Shown here: one piece after another, positions 53,956 through 64,000 of the stretch
How the letters are laid out: each line of letters begins with the position of its first letter
Position numbering within the stretch: the stretch's first letter is position 1
DNA from: Zygnema cylindricum
Taxonomy: Eukaryota > Streptophyta > Zygnematophyceae > Zygnematales > Zygnemataceae
Direction: 5' to 3'
Assembly (NCBI GenBank): GCA_037447655.1
Contig: JBBHKE010002191.1
Span: forward strand, 1 to 64,000
Length of the DNA stretch: 64,000 nt
The notes under the pieces: model-generated
The model's database searches: none
Told to the model about the DNA's origin: nothing
The model's input: the letters and a program-made list of their open reading frames with translations, nothing else
Translations under genes and position numbers: made by a program

Positions 53956-56900
53956 CTGCAGGTAGTCAGGAACGAGAAGAAAAGTTAACGAAGGAAGGAA
54001 AAAGATTAATGAAGAAGGGAAGGAAAAAGGTCAATGAAGAAGGGAAGGAAAAGGGTTAATGAAGAAGGGAAGGAAAGAGGAATTGATGAAGAAAGAAAGA
54101 AAGAAGGAGAGGTTAACAAGGATGGAAAAAGAAGCTGCCAAAAAAAGCAAGGAAATTTAATTACTGAAAAAATAAGAAAAAGAAGATAACAAAGAAAAGT
54201 AGGAAAACGAGTGTCATACACAAGGAAGTCATAAAAAGGAATCGTTAACAGGACGGTTTTCAAAGAACAAATTTACATTTCAAAGAAGATATCCATCGGT
54301 TAACTTTGTTAAAATGACTACACCAATTTGTGTACACTTGCGCAAAACAAACACAAAGTTTACTTTCCCGAACTTTTTTTTGCTCTGAAATTAGAGTTGC
54401 ACGCAATAATGGTTCTCTCCTAAAAGATTAGCTTTCATCCCTATGATGCTTTAACAACACTATTTTAACGTGTTTTTCTTTCACCCAAGATAATAAACAT
54501 TGTTAAAAACACCAAGGGAAGGAGTGGCTCAGACCTGAAATAGTGTTAAGACACTGATTTCGCACTAATACCAGTAATTCCTTGAATCTAAGCTATGAAC
54601 AGTCTGCTTAGATGAACTTTCACCTAGTTATAAATACTTTTTTATAGTAAGGAATCCTCAGACGGTTAAAATAGATATAACAAAAAGCTTTGAACATACA
54701 CTCGAGCCAACATTTTCCCCTTAGAAAAACTTGCACTAAAAAGAAATCCTTGCAAAAACATTACTAAAAAATGGGAACAAATTATGCATGAGAAACCATT
54801 ATTACCTGAAAGCGAATGGGGAATTGGAGTATTCTCTAGAACTGGAAAACTGGGATTTCTGTCCACTTTCTGTTCTTGTGTGGCGTAACAATGCTCCACG
54901 CTAATTACAGTTTCTGAAAACAGTTTCTCTAAACGGAGTTCCGTTATCTGTTGCTGCTGTGAAGCTGCCACCGTTAACTCTTCGATTGGTCGGTTTGGAT
55001 ATCTTTCCTGCATCCAAACCACATGAAAACACAAAAAAAACAACAGAAAATGGTAAAAGATAACTTGTGAAACATCAATATCTTAAAGCATCAACAAATT
55101 TGCAGATAACTTTCTGAGATCGATCCTACCGTTTGGCAAATTTCTGATTCCATGAAAAGATTTGAGGTGTTGATAAATGGTTTCTGACAAAATATCAAAC
55201 TTCAGAGTAGAGTTTAAGAAGGTATGTTAACATATTATAAAGCTTGACTGGAGAGTGTTATATAGCGACATAAAATACAATTAAGAATCACAACAAAACT
55301 GTGTTTTGAAACTGTTTATGTTTCCTAACTTGGATGTAAGTTCATCTAGTTTGTGTATCCAAAAGGTTTGCATGTACATACAGATATAATAAAAATAACT
55401 ATCCAAAAGAAGACAATTTATACACAATGTGATTGTATCAGAAACTAACAATTGGACCCAAAAGACGTTTGAAATTCATCATGACGTTAAAACTTCAAAA
55501 TCTAACATACACTCGAAAATATGTCCTTGTATTTTCCACATTGAATGCAGGTTGACCATCAATTTGCCTTTCCCAATATCTCTTTACATTTTTTACTTGG
55601 TGGGAGTGAGTGAATTTTTAGCGTGCACACTTGCCTGGATATTTAAACTGACAACTGGGATGTAAAGGTAAGATTGGAGGTCTCCAAAAGAAAATTGAAC
55701 ACTACACCGCGAATCGTTATTAGCGTTATGAACTCTATATCGGCACCCCAAAATTTTGACATTAATACCTTGAATAGAATAAACTACACTATTTAAGGAC
55801 GTGGACCATAATCTGCCACGTCTCCTGGCACTAAATTAGAATGAATGACGCTAATTTTTTCTTTACACTAATAATTTCTCAACGCTAATAACGATTCGCG
55901 GTGTAGTGTATAAAGAAAAGTTGGTTAAGTTGCTAAAGGGACAAGGATGCTAATAACAATAGGAGGTGTAGATAACTATATGGAGAAAAAATATCAACAG
56001 GGGTGAATCGATTATACCAAAGAACTGTTTTTAACACACATTATCTTAGGATAATTGCAATTTGTTGACCTTTAACAAGGCCCCAGATAGGCAGCACTAT
56101 AAAAAAAATACAGAATCATTTGTGCATTGACCGATAACTTGATACAGTAAAATTACAAACCATTCTTGTTGTCAATCTTTTGATACAAAAAAGTTTTGAA
56201 GGTCCACTCCACTTTCCACAAAAGACAGTCATTTTGTCGAAAATCAAAATACATAACGAATCATTATTATTCCCGCTTAAAAAAAAAAACATAACCGGAA
56301 AAAACAGAAAAAAAGGCAAAAACGGGGTAAGAAAGGGAAGGACAACAACACCAACAACAGCAACAACAATAGAAAAAGAAAGAAAGAAAGAAAGTTAAAC
56401 AACCCACCTTTAAACTTTGAAGCACTTCAGAACTGGTACGACCGGAAGCACAAATGATGAAAATATGCCCAAATTTTGCTTCATAGCGATTATTCCAATC
56501 GGCTAATTCCTGTTATTGTCACAAAAACGACCCTAGTTTTAAGTACAAATTAAAGCAAAAGCAAAAAGAGAAACATGCAAAAAGATCCAAAACGACCTTA
56601 ATGTTAAGTTTGGATTTGAGGCTAAAGGGAGAAGAGAAACAAATAAAAAAAAAACTTGAAACAAAAGAGAGCATAGATACTGAGAGAGGGAGAGGGAGAG
56701 AGGGAGAGATAACAAAAAGCCCTCTCTGAACAGTTTCAACTCATATTATACTCAGAAAATAAATAGCAACCAGTTTCGATTCAAATCAAACTCAAGGATT
56801 GAACCGAAGAAATATTCAACTCATATAAACTCAACTCGGGACATGTATTGTGACAAGTTTTTAACTTATACAAACTCAAATATTGATTGTAGTCAAGCTT

Positions 56901-59496
56901 CAAGTCATATTAAAACCGGAAACTAATTTATGAACCGTTTCATCTCATATTATCTTCAAATTTTGATCAGTTTCAATTGCATATTAAACTCAAAAACTTT
57001 GAATAGTGAAACGTTTCGACTCAAATTAAACTCTAGAAATAGAATTGTCACCGGTTTTGATTCATGCTAAACTCAAAAATTGAATCAAGACGAATATTAT
57101 TTCAATATTGAACGCAAAAACTAAATTTAATATGACTGATTAGTACCTGAAGGACAGCCTCATTTGCCGACTGAAGAGCTGCCGCTTGCTCTCCCTCACA
57201 CCACCTGTAAAAGGACAAAAAACACAGTTCTTAGAAAAATCGTGAAAGGGAGACGGGAAGAGAGGAAGGGCCGGTGGGAGGAGAGAGAGAGAGGGAAGGA
57301 CATAGAGAGAGGGAGGGAGAGGGAGGGAGAGAGAGAAGGCGAGAGAGAGAGGGGGAAGAGAGAGAGAGGGACAGAGGAAGAGAGAGGAGAGAGATGGAGG
57401 GAGAGAGAGAGAGAGAGGCGGAAGGAAGGGCAGAAAGAGGAAGAGAGAGAAGAGCAGGAAGAGGAAGAGAAAGAAGGAGAGGGGGAGGAGAAAGAGAGGG
57501 AAAGAGGGAGGGGGAGAAAGAGAGGGAAAGAGGGAGGGGGAGAAAGAGAGGGAAAGAGGGAGGGGGAGAAAGAGAGGGGAAGAAGAGAGAGAGAGAGAGA
57601 GGGAGAGAGAAGGGAGGGAGAGGAAGAGAGAGAATGATAGGGCGAGAGGAGAGAGAGAAGGGGGAGAAGAGGGGGAGAGGGGGAGAGAGGAGGAGGAGAG
57701 CAGAAGAGAGGGAGAGGGGGAGAGGGGGAGATCTGGGTCAATAAGACAAGTGCTCATATTGGAGTTCTTGACTCTAATAGTGATGGGCAGAGTACTACAT
57801 TGGTCTCCGTAACTTGTCTGGACCACACTAGTTAGGGTTTGACGGTGGTTTTTCTTTTTTCTTTTATTATACCTCCATGGAATTAGCCTGGGCCACACTA
57901 TTTAGGGTTTGACGGTGGTTTTTCTTTTTTCTTTTTTTATACCTCCATGGAATTAGTCTGGACCACACTATTGATGTGTGAAGGTTGTCCTACTGCTTTT
58001 TCTTTTTAACCTGCTTGGTATTCGTCTGGACCCCTCCCCTGCTCTACCTCTCTCTCCCTCTCACCCTCTCTCCCTCACTCCCTCTCTCCCTCCCTCCCTC
58101 ACTCCCTCTCTCCCTCTCTCCCTTTCCCCAATCATACATTCGAGTTTATAACACTGCTTAGTCGAGTGGCCAACAATGAGCCAAGTGGCAAAACATATTG
58201 TGGTGCTGTTAATTATAGCAAAGTATTCGCACTTGTAATTCACAAACCCTAATAGCAATTAGACTATAATAGTCTAATACTAGTCTAATTAGACTATACT
58301 AGTCAAATTAGACAGACTCTAATAGTGATGACAGGTGTAGTGAATTGCTTTGCCCTCTCACCCCACCCGGCAGTGGAGCCAAACTTCTCCCTCAACTTCT
58401 CAACGTTTCCGATTCGAGGGTGAGCAGAAAAAGCTTCCAACCAGCCACTAACAGGAACCTGTTTTCACATAGAAAGAAAAAAAAAATCAAATAATTAAAC
58501 AAACCAATAAACTAAAGGGCACTCAAGGGCTCCAAATCCGAATAGACAATACTAAATTCAAGATAGCTGAAAGAGTTTCTTGGATTTCGCATCATTTAGA
58601 AGAATCAAATCTTCACAAATTTACATGATAAGGAATTATACAAAGGGGAAACACTGACATGTAATTTACTGACATCTGGCGATCTAAGTGGCAATGTTGA
58701 ATCTGGTATTTTTCAATCGTTGCATATTGACCAATAATTATATGACAAAGGCACAGAAGCGGGATTCAAGTACCTTTCCGTATAAAAATAACTTTATTTT
58801 TTGCCACAATTACTTCCATCTATTAAAAATAAATGAATGGGCTCAAGGGACAATGGCCACCATATAGCAAAAAGGTATGCCGATGAAAAGCGAGTTAAGA
58901 ATCAAGACCGAGTCATAAAAACCACTGAAATAAAGGGCCACAAGCAGCTTTACACCTAATTCTCACCATTTGACTTTCAATGAAAACAAACAAACGCCCA
59001 TCAAGTCCTCGGCTGACTTGCGTAGCAAACACAAATTACGAACGACAAAAACTAAATAGTGGCAATGAAAGGTATGCCTCCACTTAGGTTTTTTGTATCA
59101 ATCATTCCTGTATCATCCTTCGACTTAAAACCAACTTCTAAGACTTTAAAACTTAGGTGAGACTTGACAACCTTACAGTTTCTAAGCACAAATGTTATTT
59201 TTAATTTACGAATCTGATTTTTGCCGAAGGTCGATAGAACTCTCATTTAGTTTGTTTTACTCGACGAAAACCGGATTTTCCTGTTTCCTATTTCTTTACC
59301 GGATCCCATCATTTCTTTATCGACTCGACATTCTCCATTCGATTCTTCCTTCTTTTCGCTTTAAAACCTGATCTGATTGATCCGGATCCTAATCCGAGCG
59401 AGATCGAACGAAAACTTGGCTACCGCAGCATCGAAGGAAGGCTTCTTCAGCTTCTTTTGGATGGAAACTGTTCACACGTGCGACAGAAGGAACCAT
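53384..59496 (-). CDS. TTL: Allantoin synthase / transthyretin-like protein (OHCU decarboxylase + HIU hydrolase), exons joined
   Basis: Catalyses the last two steps from uric acid oxidation to S-allantoin: hydrolysis of 5-hydroxyisourate, then decarboxylation of OHCU. In plants this fused enzyme acts in peroxisomes and, for some splice forms, the cytosol. Exons read: 59416..59496 (tentative), 58367..58458, 57147..57204, 56408..56509, 54806..55007, 53384..53955. Junctions from 58458 onward are phase-consistent with GT-AG introns. The N-terminal domain has SAHPRIG, WCEGEQAAAL, FGHIFIICASGRTSSEVL, RYPNRPIEEL and ITELRL, which carry the expected His, Glu and Arg. The C-terminal domain has ITTHVLD, DGRSG, HFHVPVLL and the diagnostic end YRGS. 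A PTS2 nonapeptide RIALLASHL links the domains. About 25-30 residues expected between CCGS and VPVSGWLEAF are not found. An intron carries a MITE. Apparently functional. Confidence 0.93.
54806..55007 (-). CDS. TTL: TTL exon, RYPNRPIEEL and linker
   Basis: Starts ERYPNRPIEELTVAASQQQ and continues ITELRLEKLFSE, ending the decarboxylase domain, then a Pro/Ser linker to HSLS. Acceptor ATGCAG|GAAAG, donor TTCAG|GTAATA. 202 bp, phase 1 out. Confidence 0.95.
55705..55903 (-). mobile_element. CACCG-type 200-bp MITE in a TTL intron
   Basis: CACCGCGAATCGTTATTAG at 55705 and CGATTCGCGGTG ending at 55903, TA on both sides. It is the inverted counterpart of 11234..11432 and 63486..63685. It lies in the 1.4-kb intron 55008..56407. 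Confidence 0.88.
56408..56509 (-). CDS. TTL: TTL exon, ICASGR segment
   Basis: 34 residues from ELADWNNRYEAKFGH to SSEVLQSLK, with FIICASGR, the core signature of OHCU decarboxylase. Acceptor AACAG|GAATTA, donor TAAAG|GTGGGT. Phase 0 on both sides. Confidence 0.95.
57147..57204 (-). CDS. TTL: TTL exon, WCEGEQ segment
   Basis: Reads WCEGEQAAALQSANEAVLQ, the catalytic Glu segment. Acceptor TACAG|GTGGTG, donor TTCAG|GTACTA. 58 bp. The preceding intron contains a ~490-base polypyrimidine tract on the sense strand. Confidence 0.93.
57241..57730. repeat. 490-bp purine tract in TTL intron
   Basis: GA and GGGA repeats on the plus strand with an internal 26-bp-like repeat (GAAAGAGAGGGAAAGAGGGA units near 57480..57580). 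On the TTL sense strand it is polypyrimidine and ends about 35 bases before the acceptor at 57205. Long frames here are artefacts. Confidence 0.92.
57821..57970. repeat. 70-bp tandem repeat in TTL intron
   Basis: Units at 57821 and 57891, with a partial third at 57961, share GGACCACACTA, GGGTTTGACGGTGGTTTTTC and ACCTCCATGGAATTAG. Period 70. Confidence 0.9.
58044..58131. repeat. CTCTCCCT-rich microsatellite in TTL intron
   Basis: Pyrimidine-rich on the plus strand, of opposite strand bias to the purine tract at 57241..57730 in the same intron, so the intron RNA could pair with itself. Confidence 0.8.
58257..58297. repeat. ACTAGTC/TAGACT palindromes in TTL intron
   Basis: Two perfect palindromes: ATTAGACTAT-A-ATAGTCTAAT (58258..58278) and TAGTCTAATTAGACTA (58281..58296). 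The flanks end CTCTAATAGTGATGACAGGTG near 58338, possibly an eroded CACCG-type terminus. Confidence 0.7.
58367..58458 (-). CDS. TTL: TTL exon, OHCU decarboxylase HPRIG segment
   Basis: Reads VPVSGWLEAFSAHPRIGNV, then EKLREKFGSTAG. The acceptor is AACAG|GTTCC and the donor CCGG|GTGGGG. The His of HPRIG is catalytic in this family. 92 bp, phase 0 in, phase 2 out. Confidence 0.93.
59416..59496 (-). CDS. TTL: TTL exon 1 (tentative)
   Basis: The ATG at 59496 opens MVPSVARVNSFHPKE, then EEAFLRCCGSQ, resembling the family N-terminus with its CCGS motif. The donor CAA|GTTTTC at 59416/59415 keeps phase 0, but the site is weak. An exon between this one and 58458 seems to be missing from my reading. 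Confidence 0.5.
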
Positions 59497-60087
59497 GGTT
59501 GGTTGCCGCTTGTAAGATTACAAAACCCTAAAAAATTTCCTTAGAAACAAACAAGGAATGCGGAGAACGATGTATTCTCGTAGAAAGCAAAAAGGTTTAA
59601 AATTTCAAAAAGGAAATGTGTACGGATACTTGGAGTATTTGCAAATATTTTTGGAGTTACAAAAAATTAAAAATATCGCTAGCAAACACTGTTACAATAT
59701 TTTCTAGAAAGTAACAAGGTTGCAAACCCTAAAATGGCAAACAAAAAAAAAAAAACAATGTGACACTGCTTGTAATTACTGTAAATATTTCGATTTTCAG
59801 CAGAATGTATGAATATTTATTTACAATATCGTTAGTCCTCGAGATATTTGGTCGAGTCCGAAGTACAAAAACGTACGAATCACAGTATCGTTAAGGTAAC
59901 GTTTCTTTCTTGGTGGCGAAAGTTCGCCGAGACGACCATCGACTTTGTCAGCGATATTGTATGGCTATGTTCTAAAACTCTAAAAGTGTTGAGCATTTCG
60001 TACGAATATCGCACGGAATAGGAAGCGGGTGTATTCATTAGGGCGAGCTTTCATGTATGCAACTATGCATAATAAACGTGGAGGAAC
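59497..60087. other. TTL upstream region
   Basis: This stretch would hold the TTL promoter and 5' untranslated region on the minus strand. It is AT-rich. I see no element that can be named with confidence. Confidence 0.4.
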
Positions 60088-60089
60088 TA

Positions 60090-60626
60090 CACCGCGAATC
60101 GTTATTAGTGTCAAAGTTTAAATAGTGCTGAAGAAAATTTACCGTAATTGATGCTAATTAAGAATTTGGTTTTTTTTTTTTAAAAGGTGTATTCTAATTT
60201 CGGCATTATGCTAATTTGGGAACAGCAAAAATGGAATACTCGCCGTACGATTATATGCATTAATATATATATTCGTACAAAATATTTGAAATCGTACGCC
60301 GTCGTGAAATTTAAATATCCGTACATGTCAAACTAATTTACGTAACAGAATAATCCATTTTTTTAGCGCACGTTCCTAGCGTGCGCGTCTGATTTAATTC
60401 ATTTTTTGTAAATTTTTCACTTGAAAAGGTACATTTATGTACGGTCTGGCATCGACCGTACACCATACTATTTAGATATTATTGTATTTTCGTTCTTTAC
60501 GCTATTTTGTACGGTACCTTAATTAACGTCAAGGAAAAATTAAAATCATGTATCCTATTTGAGGAAAAAAATCCAAATTTTAAGAACCCAAATTAGTGAC
60601 TTTGACACTAATAACGGTTCGCGGTG
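60090..60626. mobile_element. CACCG-type TIR element (537 bp)
   Basis: CACCGCGAATCGTTATTAG at 60090 and CGGTTCGCGGTG ending at 60626, TA on both sides. Intact relative of the disrupted element at 27027..33196. Confidence 0.85.
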
Positions 60627-60628
60627 TA

Positions 60629-62134
60629 CACCGTGAATCGTTATTAGACTTATGTACTCCATATCGGCGCCCCAAAATTTTGACATTGATACCCGAAATA
60701 CAGTGACTGATTCTATTTTATCGGTGACATTAATTACGGTTCTTGTGAATTAGCGTCAATGGAATTACCGTACTTATTTCATGAATAGTGTGGTGTACGA
60801 AATGTGTTTGCTGGTACAAAACTGTACTTGATTACCGAAAATCGTACGAAAAGTGTAGTTAACTTATGCCGGTTGCATACAGAACTGCACTTAGAATAAA
60901 CGTGGAATCGAGTTTGCGACAAACGCGTTCGCAAACCCAAATTATAATTATGGAGTAATTACACTGAAAGGACGCAACGTGGTACGAATTGTAAGATTTT
61001 GTACTTCTGCCTATTTTAACGTATACGTAATGACGACGGATTCTGTATACCTAAGGGTACGTCCCCATGTAATCGGTACTTTGATAAAGTATTTTGGACT
61101 ATAGTGAAGATTCGCCGTACTACTTTGAAGAGCGTCCCAATGTGCGAAAATGAAATCGGAACTTTGACATGTGACGGTTGTAGACGTAGGTACAACTTGT
61201 GACGATTGAAGGCGACTGCGAAACTTCCGACGATTGGTGACTCCAACAAAAATAGCGACAGTGGTAGACGTCTAGATTTTTATGAAATTGCAAATGTTTA
61301 GGGTTTGGTGACGTTGTGACGTCACGCTCACTTGTGACAACGTCGACGTCACGGATTCAAGAACTTTCCGCCATGGTTTCTCGATTTCGCTTTTTCTACT
61401 TTTCTCACTCGATTTGCCATTAAATAAAAACCTAAAAATTTTCAAAAAATATATTTTTTGAAGATCTTTCATTTTATACCAATATTGTCGTATCTCATTC
61501 TAAAAAGTGTGAGATACAAGCTATAGTGTGAGAGGGAGAGAGGAGAGGCGCCGACGGCGAAAAATTATGCAAAGGACCCATGAATGCAAGTGGAAGTCCG
61601 AGACCCCTGCAATTTTTTTTCCGTACATAGCACGTGACGTGCGCGGAGAAAAATAGCGAGGACTCTCCCTCGTCCAAAAAATTTACAAATCGTGTGGCGC
61701 GTGCGTGGTACGCTTTTCATTCGCTGTTTGGGCGGTACTTGAACTAAAATCACCTCCTCGAGGTGATTTTGGATGAAGTTTTTTTTTGGGCTGGATTCTC
61801 TTGCCCGGGGGTCTAAAAGGGGAAAACGCCAAAATGCGTTCACATAACGACAAACAGGTCGTACATCCAAAGTATGAATTGACGTTCACTTTACTTTGGT
61901 AAAAATGAATTTCTCGTACGGCTAAAGTTTTTTTCAAAGTTCCCTGAATTTTAGGGCAAAAAGACAGAGAAAAGTATGTACTTTAACACATGGGGACGTA
62001 CCCTAAATCAGCGTTATAGAGAAATTACAATTAAACATTTTTTTCATAATGGTATTGATACACAAATTATAATCTATGACACTAATTTATTATTGATACT
62101 AATAATTTCTATAGTCTAATAACGATTCACGGTG
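60629..62134. mobile_element. CACCG-type element with nested PIF/Harbinger-like element
   Basis: CACCGTGAATCGTTATTAG at 60629 shares one TA with the previous element. The right terminus CGATTCACGGTG ends at 62134. Removing 61055..62003 leaves about 550 bp. Confidence 0.75.
61055..62003. mobile_element. PIF/Harbinger-like TIR element (949 bp)
   Basis: Inverted termini GGGTACGTCCCCATGT and ACATGGGGACGTACCC, with TAA on both sides (61052..61054 and 62004..62006). Same family as 32215..33162. No transposase frame. Confidence 0.85.
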
Positions 62135-62141
62135 TACAGTT

Positions 62142-63110
62142 CACCGCGAATCGCTATTAGCGTACATGACGCTAATTGGGGTACCTCTATTTTTTGGGCA
62201 AATTCTCAAATAGAATAAAGTACCCTAAATGTTTCTGAACGTTATTTGAGGTACCCCGCTCAATACGGTTCATAACTGTAATTTAGGGCCCTTTTAAATA
62301 GTGTGGTGTACGGACTGTCATATCCGTACTATTCCATACCTTTTTAAATATAAAAGTACAGAAAATATAATACTATGTAATTGCGTAAATATTTTTCGGC
62401 ATACGCCGATGTCAAAAAAACGAGACGGCGTACGATTTGAACAATTTCGTACATCCACATGTTTTAGTGTGGACATATTATGTGCCGAAAATTTTTACAA
62501 AGCAATTTACAAATTAGAGTTAATGATAAATTAGAGCGTTGTTCCATTAGGCGGTCTCAGTAAACGTCAAAAAATCGTCTACTGAAGCCATCGTTCCATT
62601 GTGTCGAGTCAGTAACCGACATTGTTTTTGCGTGGCGAAACTTGATTGGTCGACGTAATAGATGAATACGATTTATAAAATCTTAAAAGAATCTCTGACA
62701 GCAAATTGTGACCACCTATTCATACCAGCTCGTCGTGGATATTTGTTCACTTTTCCACGAGGCACGATGCTATTTGTTCAGGCGCTAAGAATTGACCTAC
62801 CCCGGGTCATTTGTTACGAACTGAAAGTGTCAGACGATGGAGTATCCAATTATGCATCTGACGGTCCACGTTTACGCCCATAAACGTGGAGAATCAAATC
62901 CCTCGTTCACTAGGCGTGTTTTCTGACATTTTTTTTTTTTGTACGGCACCGTACGAAAGAGTACGGCTTTCAATAGACAACGACATTTTTCCCCTAATGG
63001 AACCTTACCCTTAGTATCATTGTGTACCCTAAAAAACCCATTTTACCTTAAATTACGCTAATTGTTTCATTACGCTGTCTATTTTATTACACTAATAGCG
63101 ATTCACGGTG
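62142..63110. mobile_element. CACCG-type element with nested 477-bp MITE
   Basis: CACCGCGAATCGCTATTAG at 62142, CGATTCACGGTG ending at 63110. Without 62534..63010 plus TTA it measures about 489 bp, equal to its inverted relative 7249..7737. Confidence 0.87.
62534..63010. mobile_element. PIF/Harbinger-like MITE (477 bp)
   Basis: The 18-bp inverted ends are GAGCGTTGTTCCATTAGG and, inverted, GGGTAAGGTTCCATTAGG, sharing 11 bases in a row. TTA is present on both sides, and the empty site is preserved near 31994 (AAATTAGTATTATTGTG). A 73-residue open frame inside (62662..62883) has no recognisable relatives. Confidence 0.8.
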
Positions 63111-63117
63111 TACAGTA

Positions 63118-63934
63118 CACCGCGAATCGCTATTAAAGTAAATAACGCTAATTCGGTCGCCCTAAATTTTGACTCTATCACGTTAAATAGAGTAAATGAT
63201 TCTAAATTTGTTATTATACTATTTAAGGTAGGGTTTAATTAGCGTAAAAAAATATTATATAGTTCGTTTTAAATAGTGTGGAGTACGGACGACGTCCGAC
63301 CGTGCAAAATTGTACTTTTATAAGTAAAAAGGTACAAATAATGATTTAATAAAATCGTGATCGCAAGTGAAATCGCACTAAACAAAAAATCAATCACATC
63401 GAAAAAAAACTGGTTCGCAAAACTCTCGTCCGTCAACAACATCGTTGTCATTGTGAACTTTAACTGGCATTCAGCGCGACAAGTACACCGTGAATCGTTA
63501 TTAGACTATAGAAATTATTAGAGTAAAGAAAAAAATTAGCGTCATTCATTCTAATTTAGTGTTAAGATACGTGGCAGATTATGGTCCACGTCCTTAAATA
63601 GTGTAATTTGTTCTATTTAAGGTATCAATGTCAAAATTTTGGGGTGCCGATATAGAGAACATAAAGCTCATAATGTTTCACGGTGTAGTACTAACGTCAT
63701 AATGACGTCAAACTATACGGACTGACAAGTTTTGTACGTCTACGTAATTTAGTGTTCATAACTACAGCGCGGATAACTATTGCCGACATAACCCAATATA
63801 GAGTACTTAAATAAATTAGAGTAAACTTCCTCTGTGAAAAAGTTATATCACACAAATTAGTGTTCATAACTCTAATTGATTTTTTTTGTTTTTATACTCT
63901 AATTATTTATTTACTCTAATTACGATTCGCGGTG
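63118..63934. mobile_element. CACCG-type element with nested 200-bp MITE
   Basis: CACCGCGAATCGCTATT at 63118, CGATTCGCGGTG ending at 63934, TA flanks. Removing 63486..63685 and one TA leaves 615 bp, matching the inverted relative 9239..9854 (616 bp). Confidence 0.9.
63486..63685 (+). mobile_element. CACCG-type 200-bp MITE nested in a larger family member
   Basis: CACCGTGAATCGTTATTAG at 63486, GTTTCACGGTG ending at 63685. Flanked by GACAAG-TA and TA-GTACTAACGTC. The unoccupied site GACAAATACTACTAACGTC is seen at about 4072..4090. Confidence 0.9.
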
Positions 63935-63941
63935 TACTATA

Positions 63942-64000
63942 CACCGCCAATCGCTATTAGCGTAATGTATACAAATTTCGTCTTGCTTTTTTTTTTTTAA
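63942..64000. mobile_element. CACCG-type element, left end, runs off the window
   Basis: Begins CACCGCCAATCGCTATTAG after TA. The rest lies beyond the window. Confidence 0.7.

Noticed and set aside
57140-57898. Long Pro/Leu/Ser and Arg/Glu/Gly open frames
   Set aside because: They translate the purine/pyrimidine microsatellite in a TTL intron, on both strands. The only real coding part is the small exon 57147..57204 in its own frame.
62662-62883. 73-residue frame inside the 477-bp MITE
   Set aside because: No recognisable domain, and the element is flanked by TIRs and TTA like other non-coding MITEs.

Overview
The window is nuclear DNA of a plant or another streptophyte. It is AT-rich and crowded with transposons. 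It holds one recognisable host gene, split by spliceosomal introns: a two-domain allantoin synthase (transthyretin-like protein, TTL) on the minus strand at about 53384..59496. Its decarboxylase domain is fused to a hydroxyisourate hydrolase domain, with an internal PTS2 peroxisomal signal, which is the plant arrangement. The many small TIR elements, the large foldbacks and a copia primer site matching half of initiator tRNA-Met would fit a non-seed plant or charophyte relative, but the sequence does not fix the species.

Layout. 1..11432 is a mosaic of short DNA transposons. One family dominates: termini CACCGCGAATCGTTATTAG, TA target duplication, copies often set end to end with 2-12 bases between them. 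It is mixed with PIF/Harbinger-like and hAT-like elements and a 1.5 kb foldback. 11528..35258 is a nested stack. An old hAT-like foldback element (8-bp TSD, one mismatch) was hit at its left edge by copia element A (TSD ATACT). A gypsy element, nearly intact (TSD TAGAT), then landed in copia A's 5' LTR. Farther inside the hAT element, a TA-flanked CACCG-type element holds a non-autonomous LTR element (TSD CCATA), a truncated copia-B-type LTR and other DNA elements. 37544..~48920 is a decayed minus-strand copia element C, split by copia element B (TSD AACCG). 49400..53383 holds hairpin MITEs and no recognised gene. 53384..59496 is TTL. 60090..64000 returns to the CACCG-type mosaic.

How the parts relate. 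The gypsy element has full gag and pol reading frames except for one in-frame stop, and its LTRs look almost identical. Copia A, B and C carry frameshifts and stops. Copia A, copia B and the non-autonomous element share one primer-binding site, GGTTATGGGCCCAC, which matches the anticodon arm of initiator tRNA-Met. The non-autonomous element may therefore be mobilised by a copia relative.

The most interesting signals are: (1) a series of small hairpins, several with AGGG loops, in the 3' part of copia A and B LTRs, where stem changes are compensated between families; (2) a gag start codon lying inside the primer-binding site, so the tRNA anticodon would pair with the gag AUG during priming; (3) antisense tRNA-like modules inside the copia LTRs; (4) the end-to-end chaining of CACCG-type elements. 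All comparisons were made by eye.
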